Shown in pieces: positions 1-6,192 of a stretch of DNA of 11,669 nt (positions are counted from its first letter, which is position 1; every line of letters begins with the position of its first letter). Source of the DNA: Saprospiraceae bacterium (GTDB lineage: Bacteria > Bacteroidota > Bacteroidia > Chitinophagales > Saprospiraceae); NCBI GenBank assembly GCA_023299965.1, contig JALZVN010000399.1, positions 1 through 11,669 on the forward strand. Direction: 5' to 3'. A model generated the notes under the pieces. The model was not told the origin of the DNA and ran no database searches. It saw nothing but the letters and a program-made list of their open reading frames with translations. The position numbers and the translations under genes are program-made.

Positions 1-530
1 GCAACTCCCCCACCGATAATGTACCACATAGAATTCCATGGTATCATGGTGTACACTTGAGAAGCTGTCACCACGCCTAACCAGCCGATAAGCAAATAAA
101 AGCATAAAGAGAACCAAGGATACTTATTCAAGAAGAACAGTTTATAAACCGTGCCAAGCGCCACCAAGCCCCAGAATAATGCCATAAAAGCGATCTGCTG
201 CCAGCCTTCCATAAACATTAAAATGAATGGTGTATTGCTACCCGCTATCATGAAGAAAATGCTGATGTGATCTTGACGTTGATAGAAAGTACGATCTGGT
301 GTAAAGTACTTATAATGATAAATAGCAGAACTGCCATATGTAGCCATCACAGTAAATAGAAAAATAGAGATACCGGCTAATCCGATCCAATTTGTATACT
401 GAGAACAGTAATATATATAAGGAAGAAAAATAATAACTAAAACTCCAAAACCAATTCCATGTGTAATAGCGCTCCATCTCTGATCAGAGCGTTCAAGGGA
501 ATCGGCGATATAATTAGTTTTAGTATTCAA
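1..530 (-). CDS. Hemolysin III / TrhA (PAQR-type) membrane protein, 3' end outside window
   Basis: About 176 codons are visible and the C-terminus lies beyond the left edge; the family is usually 210-220 residues, so roughly the last helices are missing. Translation shows ITHG near the N-terminus (about 22-25), several hydrophobic helices, and the family signature in which S-x3-H (S68, H72, in GSSAIYH) is followed by DH (D87-H88, in RQDHISIF) and GSNTPF. Those residues form the presumed metal site of PAQR/hemolysin III proteins in the CREST superfamily. Despite the name, the function is membrane homeostasis or unknown, not proven hemolysis. No ATG is available upstream in frame. The best start is TTG at 528-530, which overlaps the stop codon of the preceding gene and suggests translational coupling. 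The family call is firm; the exact start is less so. Its C-terminal histidine motif cannot be inspected here. Confidence 0.88.
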   Translation of the reverse strand, partial: MNTKTNYIADSLERSDQRWSAITHGIGFGVLVIIFLPYIYYCSQYTNWIGLAGISIFLFTVMATYGSSAIYHYKYFTPDRTFYQRQDHISIFFMIAGSNTPFILMFMEGWQQIAFMALFWGLVALGTVYKLFFLNKYPWFSLCFYLLIGWLGVVTASQVYTMIPWNSMWYIIGGGV

Positions 531-1185
531 TATTTTTAAACAGTTTAATAGTAGCCAAATATAGTGCGATGAAACTCAGTAGCATGATGACGTGACACAC
601 GTCATGATAGGTAAACCACCTGTTTACACCGATTCTATTGATTTGGAAATAGGGAATGATACTCGATATCAATAACGTATACAGCACCCAATCCGTTCCC
701 TTAGTTTTGTATTTTACTAGACAAAAAATCAAAATAGGGATAATCATTATAGCTGCAGCCATATTATGAAAGATCGCATAGCTAAAGTGATTGTACCAAA
801 ACGCCAAGCCTATGAATACGGGTAGCATCCCTATAGAGACCCACTGGAGGCTTTTTATTAGAATAGGTCGAGCTTTGCCTTGCAACATTTCGATCACTCC
901 TAGCTGGAGCCAAAACATAGTAAATGGAGTCAATACACGCGCAGGATATTTGCCCATCGGACCGAGCTGAGGCAAAAACCCATGCCCCATCAGACCCCCT
1001 AACAATGTCAGTACAGACATCCACAAAAAGAAGCGCGCAAAAAATGCCTTCCCCCGAGCAGGAGAAGGCATTTTAGATATTTTTATATAAAAGTAAAAGC
1101 ACACAATCGCAAGTATAGTATCTGTCAAAACCGTCACTGGCTCAGACAAAGTCACCCCCAATATATCGATCGTAGGATGTGCCAT
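520..1185 (-). CDS. Seven-helix integral membrane protein, possible CREST-superfamily relative
   Basis: A 221-residue protein that is almost entirely membrane helices, at about 18-36, 52-70, 85-101, 115-132, 140-157, 166-181 and 193-212. There is no signal peptide. I do not recognise a named family with certainty. Two features stand out: a histidine in helix 2 (H68, in GLMGHGF) and an H-x3-H in the last helix (H194-H198, HDVCH, preceded by a WF). PAQR, alkaline ceramidase and hemolysin III proteins carry conserved histidines in helix 2 and an H-x3-H in helix 7, so this could be a distant member of that zinc-hydrolase-like superfamily. The S-x3-H and DH motifs seen in the next gene are absent, so the link is tentative. 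It starts 10 bp after typA and its stop overlaps the start of the hemolysin III gene, so the three are probably co-transcribed. Confidence 0.75.
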   Translation of the reverse strand: MAHPTIDILGVTLSEPVTVLTDTILAIVCFYFYIKISKMPSPARGKAFFARFFLWMSVLTLLGGLMGHGFLPQLGPMGKYPARVLTPFTMFWLQLGVIEMLQGKARPILIKSLQWVSIGMLPVFIGLAFWYNHFSYAIFHNMAAAIMIIPILIFCLVKYKTKGTDWVLYTLLISSIIPYFQINRIGVNRWFTYHDVCHVIMLLSFIALYLATIKLFKNIEY

Positions 1186-1195
1186 TTTCTATACA

Positions 1196-3010
1196 TTATG
1201 CACTTGTAGCAATTTTATTTTTAGCTCTCTTTCTATCCGTTTCCTTCAAGAAGATCTTTCTCAGACGCATAGAGTTTGGTGTCACCTCTACATACTCATC
1301 TCCTTGGATATACTCCAATGCTTCCTCCAAAGTAAACAATACTGGTGGCGGCAACTTCACTTTGTCATCCGCTCCAGAACTTCTCATATTCGTCAGCTTC
1401 TTCGTCTTCGTCAAGTTGATCACCAAATCACCAGGCTTGATGTGTTCTCCTACGATTTGACCTTCGTATATATCTTGATTAGCCGGAACGAAAAACTTTC
1501 CTCTCTCTTTTAGATTAAACATAGAGAACGGAATAGACTTTCCAGTCTCCATACTGATCAATGATCCGTTTTGACGACCTGGGATATCCCCTTTCCAAGG
1601 CTGGAATTCTTTAAATCTATGATTCATGATCGCTTCACCAGCAGTCGCTGTCAACATGAAGTTTCTCAATCCTATGATACCTCTTGATGGTATTTCAAAT
1701 TCGCATAGCATACGATCTGCCTTTGGCTCCATAGACAACATGATCCCCTTACGCTTAGTGATCATCTCAATCGCCTTACCAGAATAAATCTCCGGCAAAT
1801 CAATTGTCAATTCCTCTACTGGCTCATGCTTCTTTCCGTCTATCTCTTTGACGATTACTTGCGGTTGTGAGATTTGCAATTCATACCCCTCTCTTCTCAT
1901 CGTCTCTACAAGTACAGACAAGTGAAGCACCCCTCTACCAAATACTTTAAAAGCATCTGCTGTCGCTGTTGGCTCTACACGCATCGCAAGATTACGTTCT
2001 GTCTCAGACTCCAATCTTTCTTTTATATGACGAGAAGTCACAAACTTTCCATCTTGTCCAAAAAACGGACTATCATTAATTACGAATTGCATACTCATGG
2101 TAGGCTCATCGATAGCAATAGATTGCAGCTTTTCTGGATTCTCAGCGTGCGCAATCGTATCACCGATTTCAAAACCCTCGATACCTGTCACCCCAAATAT
2201 TTCACCCGCCTGAACCTCTTTTACTTCCTTCTTTGCCAATCCATTAAAAACAAATAGACTCTTTACTTGATGCTTCTTGTTCACTCCTTCTGCATCCATC
2301 AAGGTAACGTACTGTCCTACTTTGATCTCTCCTCTCTCCAATCTACCGATCGCGATACGACCTGTATACTTTGAGAAATCAAGAGACGTCACTAGCATCT
2401 GCGTATTTCCTTCCTCTATTTTTGGAGCAGGGATATGCTTTACGATAGTATCTAATAATGGTACAATATTATCAATCGGCTTATCATGATCATAGTTCAT
2501 CCAATTGTTCTTTGCAGAACCATAGATTACTGGAAAGTCCAATTGCTCCTCCGTAGCATCCAAGTTAAACATCAAATCAAATACCGCTTCGTACACCTCT
2601 TCTGGGCGACAGTTTTCTTTATCAACCTTATTAACTACTACGATAGGCTTCAATCCGATTTCCAATGCTTTTTGCAGCACGAATCTCGTCTGCGGCATCG
2701 GTCCTTCAAATGCATCTACCAGGAGTAGTACACCATCTGCCATGTTCAAGACACGCTCTACCTCTCCTCCAAAATCACTGTGACCAGGAGTATCGATAAT
2801 GTTGATCTTTGTGTCTTTATAAGTGATAGAGCAGTTCTTAGAAAGGATAGTAATCCCTCTTTCTCTCTCCAGATCATTACTATCCATGATCAGCTCACCT
2901 GGCTTTTCATGATCGCTAAACAGTTGTCCAGCGTGAAGCATTTTGTCTGTCAATGTAGTCTTGCCATGATCTACGTGCGCAATGATGGCAATATTTCTGA
3001 TGTCTTGCAT
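1196..3010 (-). CDS. typA: Ribosome-associated translational GTPase TypA/BipA
   Basis: A full-length 604-residue member of the EF-G-like GTPase family that binds the 70S ribosome and helps assembly and stress or low-temperature growth. All GTPase motifs are present: G1 AHVDHGKT (11-18), G2 RGITI (51-55), G3 DTPGH (73-77), G4 NKVD (127-130) and G5 GSA. The EF-Tu-like domain 2, the EF-G-like domains III and V (RGIIGLRNFML), and the TypA-specific C-terminal domain (KERGKFFVPANQDIYEGQIVGE region) follow. I chose the ATG at 3008-3010 (MQDIRNIAI) because family members start directly before the IRNIAIIAHVDHGKTT block; an in-frame ATG 27 bases upstream would add nine unconserved residues. It leads the group with the two membrane protein genes. 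No convincing consensus promoter was found upstream. Confidence 0.97.
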   Translation of the reverse strand: MQDIRNIAIIAHVDHGKTTLTDKMLHAGQLFSDHEKPGELIMDSNDLERERGITILSKNCSITYKDTKINIIDTPGHSDFGGEVERVLNMADGVLLLVDAFEGPMPQTRFVLQKALEIGLKPIVVVNKVDKENCRPEEVYEAVFDLMFNLDATEEQLDFPVIYGSAKNNWMNYDHDKPIDNIVPLLDTIVKHIPAPKIEEGNTQMLVTSLDFSKYTGRIAIGRLERGEIKVGQYVTLMDAEGVNKKHQVKSLFVFNGLAKKEVKEVQAGEIFGVTGIEGFEIGDTIAHAENPEKLQSIAIDEPTMSMQFVINDSPFFGQDGKFVTSRHIKERLESETERNLAMRVEPTATADAFKVFGRGVLHLSVLVETMRREGYELQISQPQVIVKEIDGKKHEPVEELTIDLPEIYSGKAIEMITKRKGIMLSMEPKADRMLCEFEIPSRGIIGLRNFMLTATAGEAIMNHRFKEFQPWKGDIPGRQNGSLISMETGKSIPFSMFNLKERGKFFVPANQDIYEGQIVGEHIKPGDLVINLTKTKKLTNMRSSGADDKVKLPPPVLFTLEEALEYIQGDEYVEVTPNSMRLRKIFLKETDRKRAKNKIATSA

Positions 3011-3240
3011 AATTGTTAATTGATGCCCAGAAGGCATTTTTCTTCAAAAGAAGCACAAAGTTCCCCTTTTATTACCGATTTATCAAGGCTTGTATGAATT
3101 AATCACATACGTAATATATTAGTTTGCATATGCCGACATATACCACTTTATGTGTTGCCATAGCGCCTTTGTGCCATATGCATTTCATACGTTATTTAGG
3201 TATACTTAGTTATAACTTGGTATATCAGGGGCCAACCACC
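3011..3240. other. AT-rich leader region upstream of typA
   Basis: No coding signal on either strand. The typA promoter should lie here, but I find no TAnnTTTG-type -7 box. The best weak candidate is a TTG about 19 bases before GAACTTTG near 3058-3090, read on the minus strand, which lacks the TA. Several short palindromic words occur (TGCATATG at 3125-3132, CATATGCA at 3175-3182, and two near-copies of CATACGT), without a clear larger structure. Confidence 0.4.
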
Positions 3241-3432
3241 CCGTAGCAGGCTTGCTACGGTTCTGTCATTATCGAGGTCCACTGGACCTCGATTGCTGCG
3301 CACCATTCCTTCAGGTCGCTACGTTCCATGACTCGCAGGTCTGCTCGGCCCTGCATCATACAGCTGAAAAAGGCTGATGACTTGGTCTTCCTCCCCCATC
3401 CTACTTCCGCTAAAAAAGCTATAGTAGGATGG
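3241..3432 (-). repeat. Array of short inverted repeats (hairpin cluster)
   Basis: At least four stems occur in 190 bp, visibly more GC-rich than the flanks. They are 3241-3260 (8-bp perfect stem CCGTAGCA/TGCTACGG, 4-base loop); 3271-3293 (near-perfect 23-base palindrome, 11-bp arms ATCGAGGTCCA/TGGACCTCGAT); 3356-3380 (TCAT-CAGC/GCTGATGA, one bulged A, loop TGAAAAAG); and 3396-3432 (10-bp perfect stem CCATCCTACT/AGTAGGATGG). A fifth, weaker one lies at 3335-3354 (GCAGG/CCTGC). None is followed by a clean T run, so these are not ordinary intrinsic terminators. The strand is inferred from the wobble pattern of the related copy B. The arrangement resembles multi-hairpin intergenic repeats of Bacteroidota, but membership of a named family cannot be tested here. 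Confidence 0.7.
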
Positions 3433-3502
3433 AGTCGTCACCATTTCACATCGCTTGTCCGGGAAAATGGAAAGTTGAAAATGGAAAATTGAGAGTGGAG
3501 AA
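3390..3502 (-). repeat. Dispersed intergenic repeat, copy A
   Basis: Begins with CCTCCCCCATCCTACTTCC, contains the stem-loop 3396-3432, then the shared block AGTCGTCAC-ATT-CACATCGCTTGT-CGGGG (in part), and ends in a purine-rich tract of imperfect 14-base units (AAAATGGAAAGTTG, AAAATGGAAAATTG, then AGAGTGGAG). A second copy at 5850-5951 matches about five of six positions over the first ~68 bases and has a shorter purine tract. Both copies point the same way and flank the lipoprotein/thioredoxin pair. Confidence 0.85.
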
Positions 3503-3586
3503 CTAAAAGTTACGTATTCTTATATTCGCTAAAATCGATAAGCCCTTTCCACTTTGTTTGCATGATACACACATAGGGCAACACGC

Positions 3587-4612
3587 TTATTCTTCAATCA
3601 ACTTAATGATTTCTTCCTCTACGAGAAAAATTTCACTACCAAAGACAACTTGTTCTATTTGATGATTCTTGTTAAAAACAACAAAATAAGGAGTACCTCT
3701 AACGCCTAAGGAAAGTGGCAAAATTCCAGTCCATCCTTCCATTTCAGAAATATTATAAGGTGATTTTATATTTTTAGAAAGGCTCGATTCTTTCCAAAGC
3801 GCTATGTTTTCGTCTAATGTATAATAAACAACTGGAACGCCTAAAGCAGCATACTTATCATTTAGAACATTTACTTTAGGAGCAACCTTAGAACAAGCTC
3901 CACATCCAGACATCCAAAAATATAATACAAACGCTTGTCCTTCTAACTCATTAAATGACCAATTAGATTGTTGTAAATTTACTAGTGGAACGTCAACTAT
4001 TTTTTGTCCTATACTAGGGTCAGCCTTATATTTAATAGTTCTAGCGATTTTCTGATATGATGGAGAATCCCCAAAATTTGGTTCTAGTATTTCCGCTAAT
4101 TCAATCTTAGTTTCTTTTTTCATTTCTACATTCGCCAGATAATTTAAAGAAAGACCAGAAGTAGGATGCTTCTTAATGTAGTCTACTATGTACTTAGTAT
4201 ATTGATCTATATGCTCACTTCGAGAAGTTGATTTCTCGCGTAAATATCTATAATAATATTGGTTAGCTCTTCCCTCTTTGTTTATGCCGTCAGGATTTTC
4301 AAGATAAAAACGATAAGCATTACATTTAGACAAATAAAAATCTAATCTTTTAGTCTCTGGCGTAACCCAAAATCGCTCAAACATTATTCCAACCGTATCA
4401 ATGAAAAAATCAAAATCGATTGTTTCCGTCGGCGAATTCATTTTAAATACTATGGTTTGGTCATCTACATGTTCAGGATTGAATTGAGGATAGTTAGAAA
4501 TCTCTACAGGCGTTTTTGAACTACAGTCCGGTTGGTGGACATAAATCTCAACTTGTGCGTGAGCATTCAAGATATAACAAAGCAAAAAAAAGTAAAACAA
4601 ATAATATTTCAT
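3587..4612 (-). CDS. Secreted TlpA/ResA-like thiol-disulfide oxidoreductase
   Basis: A 341-residue protein with a signal peptide (residues 1-20, hydrophobic, ending NAHAQ, Sec-type and non-lipid). Residues about 21-200 form an N-terminal region without a motif I recognise, which in Bacteroidota TlpA-like proteins is often a small beta domain plus helices. A thioredoxin fold follows (about 203-341): a TlpA-style lead-in (KIVDVPLVNL, SFNELEGQAFVLYFW), the active site C237-G-A-C240 in WMSGCGAC, and the cis-proline P308 in RGTPYFVVF. Such proteins reduce or isomerise disulfides outside the cytoplasm. It lies 239 bp downstream of a cysteine-rich surface lipoprotein, and a nested inverted repeat sits in the gap, so the two may share a transcript. 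The fold and redox site are confident; the substrate is not known. Confidence 0.88.
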   Translation of the reverse strand: MKYYLFYFFLLCYILNAHAQVEIYVHQPDCSSKTPVEISNYPQFNPEHVDDQTIVFKMNSPTETIDFDFFIDTVGIMFERFWVTPETKRLDFYLSKCNAYRFYLENPDGINKEGRANQYYYRYLREKSTSRSEHIDQYTKYIVDYIKKHPTSGLSLNYLANVEMKKETKIELAEILEPNFGDSPSYQKIARTIKYKADPSIGQKIVDVPLVNLQQSNWSFNELEGQAFVLYFWMSGCGACSKVAPKVNVLNDKYAALGVPVVYYTLDENIALWKESSLSKNIKSPYNISEMEGWTGILPLSLGVRGTPYFVVFNKNHQIEQVVFGSEIFLVEEEIIKLIEE

Positions 4613-4683
4613 AAAATTCCGTTAAAAGTATAAACTACTCATCATATAGTATAAATAGTCTATTTATAATAGATCCATTAAGT

Positions 4684-4820
4684 AATGGTTCGGTAATGTT
4701 TATTAAATACTAAATCACTTCCTACTCACATGACTGAGTTGTCAATGCATTGTGCAACAATTTGCTTTTCCTTCACAATACATTGTTAATCAGTGATTTA
4801 GCATTTATTACCGAACCATT
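4684..4820 (-). repeat. 137-bp nested inverted repeat (possible MITE or structured RNA)
   Basis: Three successive pairs of arms share one centre: 4684-4697 with 4807-4820 (14 bp perfect, AATGGTTCGGTAAT/ATTACCGAACCATT); 4710-4719 with 4792-4801 (10 bp perfect, CTAAATCACT/AGTGATTTAG); and 4743-4754 with 4774-4785 (12 bp, one mismatch). The single inner mismatch is C-A on the plus strand but a G-U wobble in minus-strand RNA, the strand on which both flanking genes are read. TTAA at 4678-4681 and 4822-4825 extends the symmetry. No U-run follows, so it is not a standard terminator. No second copy occurs in the window. Confidence 0.8.
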
Positions 4821-4851
4821 GTTAAAGCTGTATTTAAATCAAATTATTCAT

Positions 4852-5355
4852 CTACTTTGAATCCGCTTCGTAGCAGCCATCTCCACCAACATGACAACAA
4901 CCATCGGATCCTCTTTCCCAATAACAATTTTTACAATGCGTTCCACCTCCGCTACCGCTAAGCTCTTGACCTACAGAAACAACTTCAGCTCGAACAATAA
5001 CAGAAAGGACTTCTAATATATTAGTATCATCCAATACTTTAAGATTATCATCTTTATGAGACCATCCTCTTAAGATACCGTCCTCAAAAACAGTGTAGTC
5101 AATTAAAGATTGCTTGGTAGAAGCATTTAATTCAGTTATAACTCGATTTTCAGAGGTTTGAAGCAGAACAGTTAACTCTTTAGTGTTTTTTGGTCCGTTG
5201 TAAACACTTCGTTGCTTTACAACAGTCTCCATTTCGACTGTATCTTCTAATGCATCTTCCTTTGCACAACTTGAGAAGACAAAAGAAAAAGACAACATTA
5301 AAAATATAACATAAAAAGATTTTTTTAAAATTTTGCTTGATATGAGAACCGCCAT
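4852..5355 (-). CDS. Small surface-exposed lipoprotein with cysteine-rich C-terminus
   Basis: A 167-residue protein of unrecognised family. The N-terminus is a type II signal peptide (basic K8, K11, K12; hydrophobic 13-27; lipobox FSSC with C30). Behind the lipid cysteine comes A-K-E-D, matching the K-(D/E)2 surface-export signal described for Bacteroidota, so the mature protein probably faces outward. Residues 35-130 are a small domain without a motif I know. A glycine-rich hinge (SGSGGG, 133-138) leads into a compact tail with five cysteines: C141-x2-C144, C153-C154 and C161, plus H140 and H155. These could form disulfides or bind a metal; there is no CxxCH heme motif. The next gene downstream encodes a secreted thioredoxin-fold enzyme, a plausible partner. 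The tail looks like a small cysteine-knot or toxin-like module, but nothing shows toxicity. Confidence 0.82.
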   Translation of the reverse strand: MAVLISSKILKKSFYVIFLMLSFSFVFSSCAKEDALEDTVEMETVVKQRSVYNGPKNTKELTVLLQTSENRVITELNASTKQSLIDYTVFEDGILRGWSHKDDNLKVLDDTNILEVLSVIVRAEVVSVGQELSGSGGGTHCKNCYWERGSDGCCHVGGDGCYEADSK

Positions 5356-5388
5356 TTATTAAAGGTAGGCAATCTATAACCTTATATG

Positions 5389-5421
5389 AATTGTTGGCCA
5401 AACAATGATCATTAATTGTTT
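5389..5421. promoter_or_regulatory. Overlapping ATTGTT/AACAAT palindromes, candidate operator
   Basis: Three half-sites alternate in 31 bases: ATTGTT (5390-5395), AACAAT (5401-5406) and ATTGTT (5415-5420), giving inverted pairs with 5- and 8-base spacers. They end about 35 bases upstream of the lipoprotein ATG. They could bind a dimeric regulator or form alternative leader hairpins. AT-rich DNA yields such words by chance, so confidence is low. Confidence 0.3.
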
Positions 5422-5849
5422 TTCATTCTACAAAATATTTCTATTAACAGAAACTATTATTGCACTCTAGGTTTGTAACCTTTTATAAATATAATATAAT
5501 TTTGCAAATTAAACGTAAATGTCAAACATAATTCTCTTTTGCGTGCACTATTCAATATCAAAAGTTTTTTTTGGATAAAAAGACAAAATTAATTTTAAAT
5601 GGAAATCTAGTACATTTTCAATACTTTAACCAGCATTGCGAAATACTCCTTCACTGACCTTGTCGATCCTTTTGACTTTATTTTGAACGCGTAATCTTTG
5701 GCTTAGAAAGCTAGTCATATTTTATTGCTAAGTATGCGAATAAACAAGAACAATCAATAGAATTAGCAGATTTACCAGATCGCCTTCTACCAATGACTAT
5801 TGCCGCAGCAAGTTTGTTCTCAAATAATGCAGCATCCAAATATAATAGA
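5422..5849. other. AT-rich intergenic stretch, no supported gene
   Basis: Nothing convincing is coded here. A TATGTTTG box on the minus strand (5523-5530) matches the Bacteroidota -7 consensus, but its nearest TTG (5553-5555) is 22 bases away and the leader to the lipoprotein gene would be about 160 bases, so it is only a weak promoter candidate. A 30-codon minus-strand open frame (5626-5718) starts with ATG but resembles nothing I know. Confidence 0.35.
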
Positions 5850-5951
5850 CCTCCCCATCCTACTTCCTCTGAAAATAGCTGAAGCAGGACAGAGTCGTCA
5901 CTATTACACATCGCTTGTTCGGGGAAAAAGCAGAAAATGGAAAGTGGAGAA
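5850..5951 (-). repeat. Dispersed intergenic repeat, copy B
   Basis: Same order of elements as copy A at 3390-3502: CCTCCCC lead, stem-loop, AGTCGTCAC block, CACATCGCTTGT block, and a purine-rich AAAATGGAAAGTGGAGAA tail. The stem pairs 5855-5866 with 5881-5892. On the plus strand three of these 12 pairs are mismatched. Read as minus-strand RNA all three become G-U or U-G wobbles, giving a complete 12-bp helix. This indicates that the element acts, or acted, as a minus-strand RNA. Confidence 0.82.
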
Positions 5952-5964
5952 GCGAAAAGCGGAA

Positions 5965-5999
5965 TTTGTTTATTTGTTCATCTGCAATGTATAAACAAA
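5965..5999. repeat. Perfect 9-bp inverted repeat
   Basis: TTTGTTTAT (5965-5973) and ATAAACAAA (5991-5999) with a 17-base loop, just after repeat B and before the pseudogene remnant. There is no T run on either side, so I do not call it a terminator. Confidence 0.45.
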
Positions 6000-6039
6000 G
6001 CTACTCTACTCTTTATAGATCCATGATAAAAAAGTTCTT

Positions 6040-6174
6040 TCACAATTGATTTGCCTTGTACTTTGTATAATCAAAACCTTTCATGTCCGAAATACCATAC
6101 TGCTTAAACCTCAAAGTTGCAGAAGCCTCATCTCCATAAAAAAAAATGAATATCTAGTCATAATCATTCGAAGA
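6040..6174 (-). pseudogene. C-terminal remnant of a paralogue of the gene at 10812..11552
   Basis: Read in the minus frame ending at TGA 6040-6042, the translation SSNDYD-stop-IFIFFYGDEASATLRF continues KQYGISD. It aligns with the last ~43 residues of the 246-residue protein at 10812..11552 (SSEDYNLIFNFFYGDEASAS, then LGFKQFGIGD). About 26 of 42 residues agree. Over the central ~53 bases the DNA is close to 90% identical by eye. The copy is broken: it has an in-frame TAG, a TAA immediately upstream of the homologous stretch, no start codon and no upstream portion. It begins 19 bases after the stop of the barrel protein gene. Confidence 0.88.
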
Positions 6175-6192
6175 TTAAAAATTAGCCCCCTT

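Noticed and set aside
782..1024. Open frames inside typA, the membrane protein gene and the lipoprotein gene on other frames
   Set aside because: They are shadows of well-supported genes, with low-quality composition and no independent signals.
3011..3037. Nine-residue upstream extension of TypA from an earlier in-frame ATG
   Set aside because: TypA proteins begin directly before the IRNIAIIAHVDHGKT block; the extra residues look like untranslated leader.
3023..3042. Terminator-like ATGCC/GGCAT stem followed by T's on the plus strand
   Set aside because: There is no plus-strand gene to terminate, the stem is only 5 bp, and it lies in the typA leader.
5523..5555. TATGTTTG plus upstream TTG as promoter of the small lipoprotein gene
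   Set aside because: The spacing is 22 bases and the implied leader is about 160 bases; kept only as a weak candidate in the intergenic entry.
5626..5718. 30-codon ATG-started minus-strand frame
   Set aside because: Protein-like composition but too short, with no recognised homologue, promoter or neighbour support.
5711..5911. 66-codon minus-strand open frame
   Set aside because: Its first third lies inside repeat copy B, it resembles no protein, and copy A has no equivalent continuous frame.
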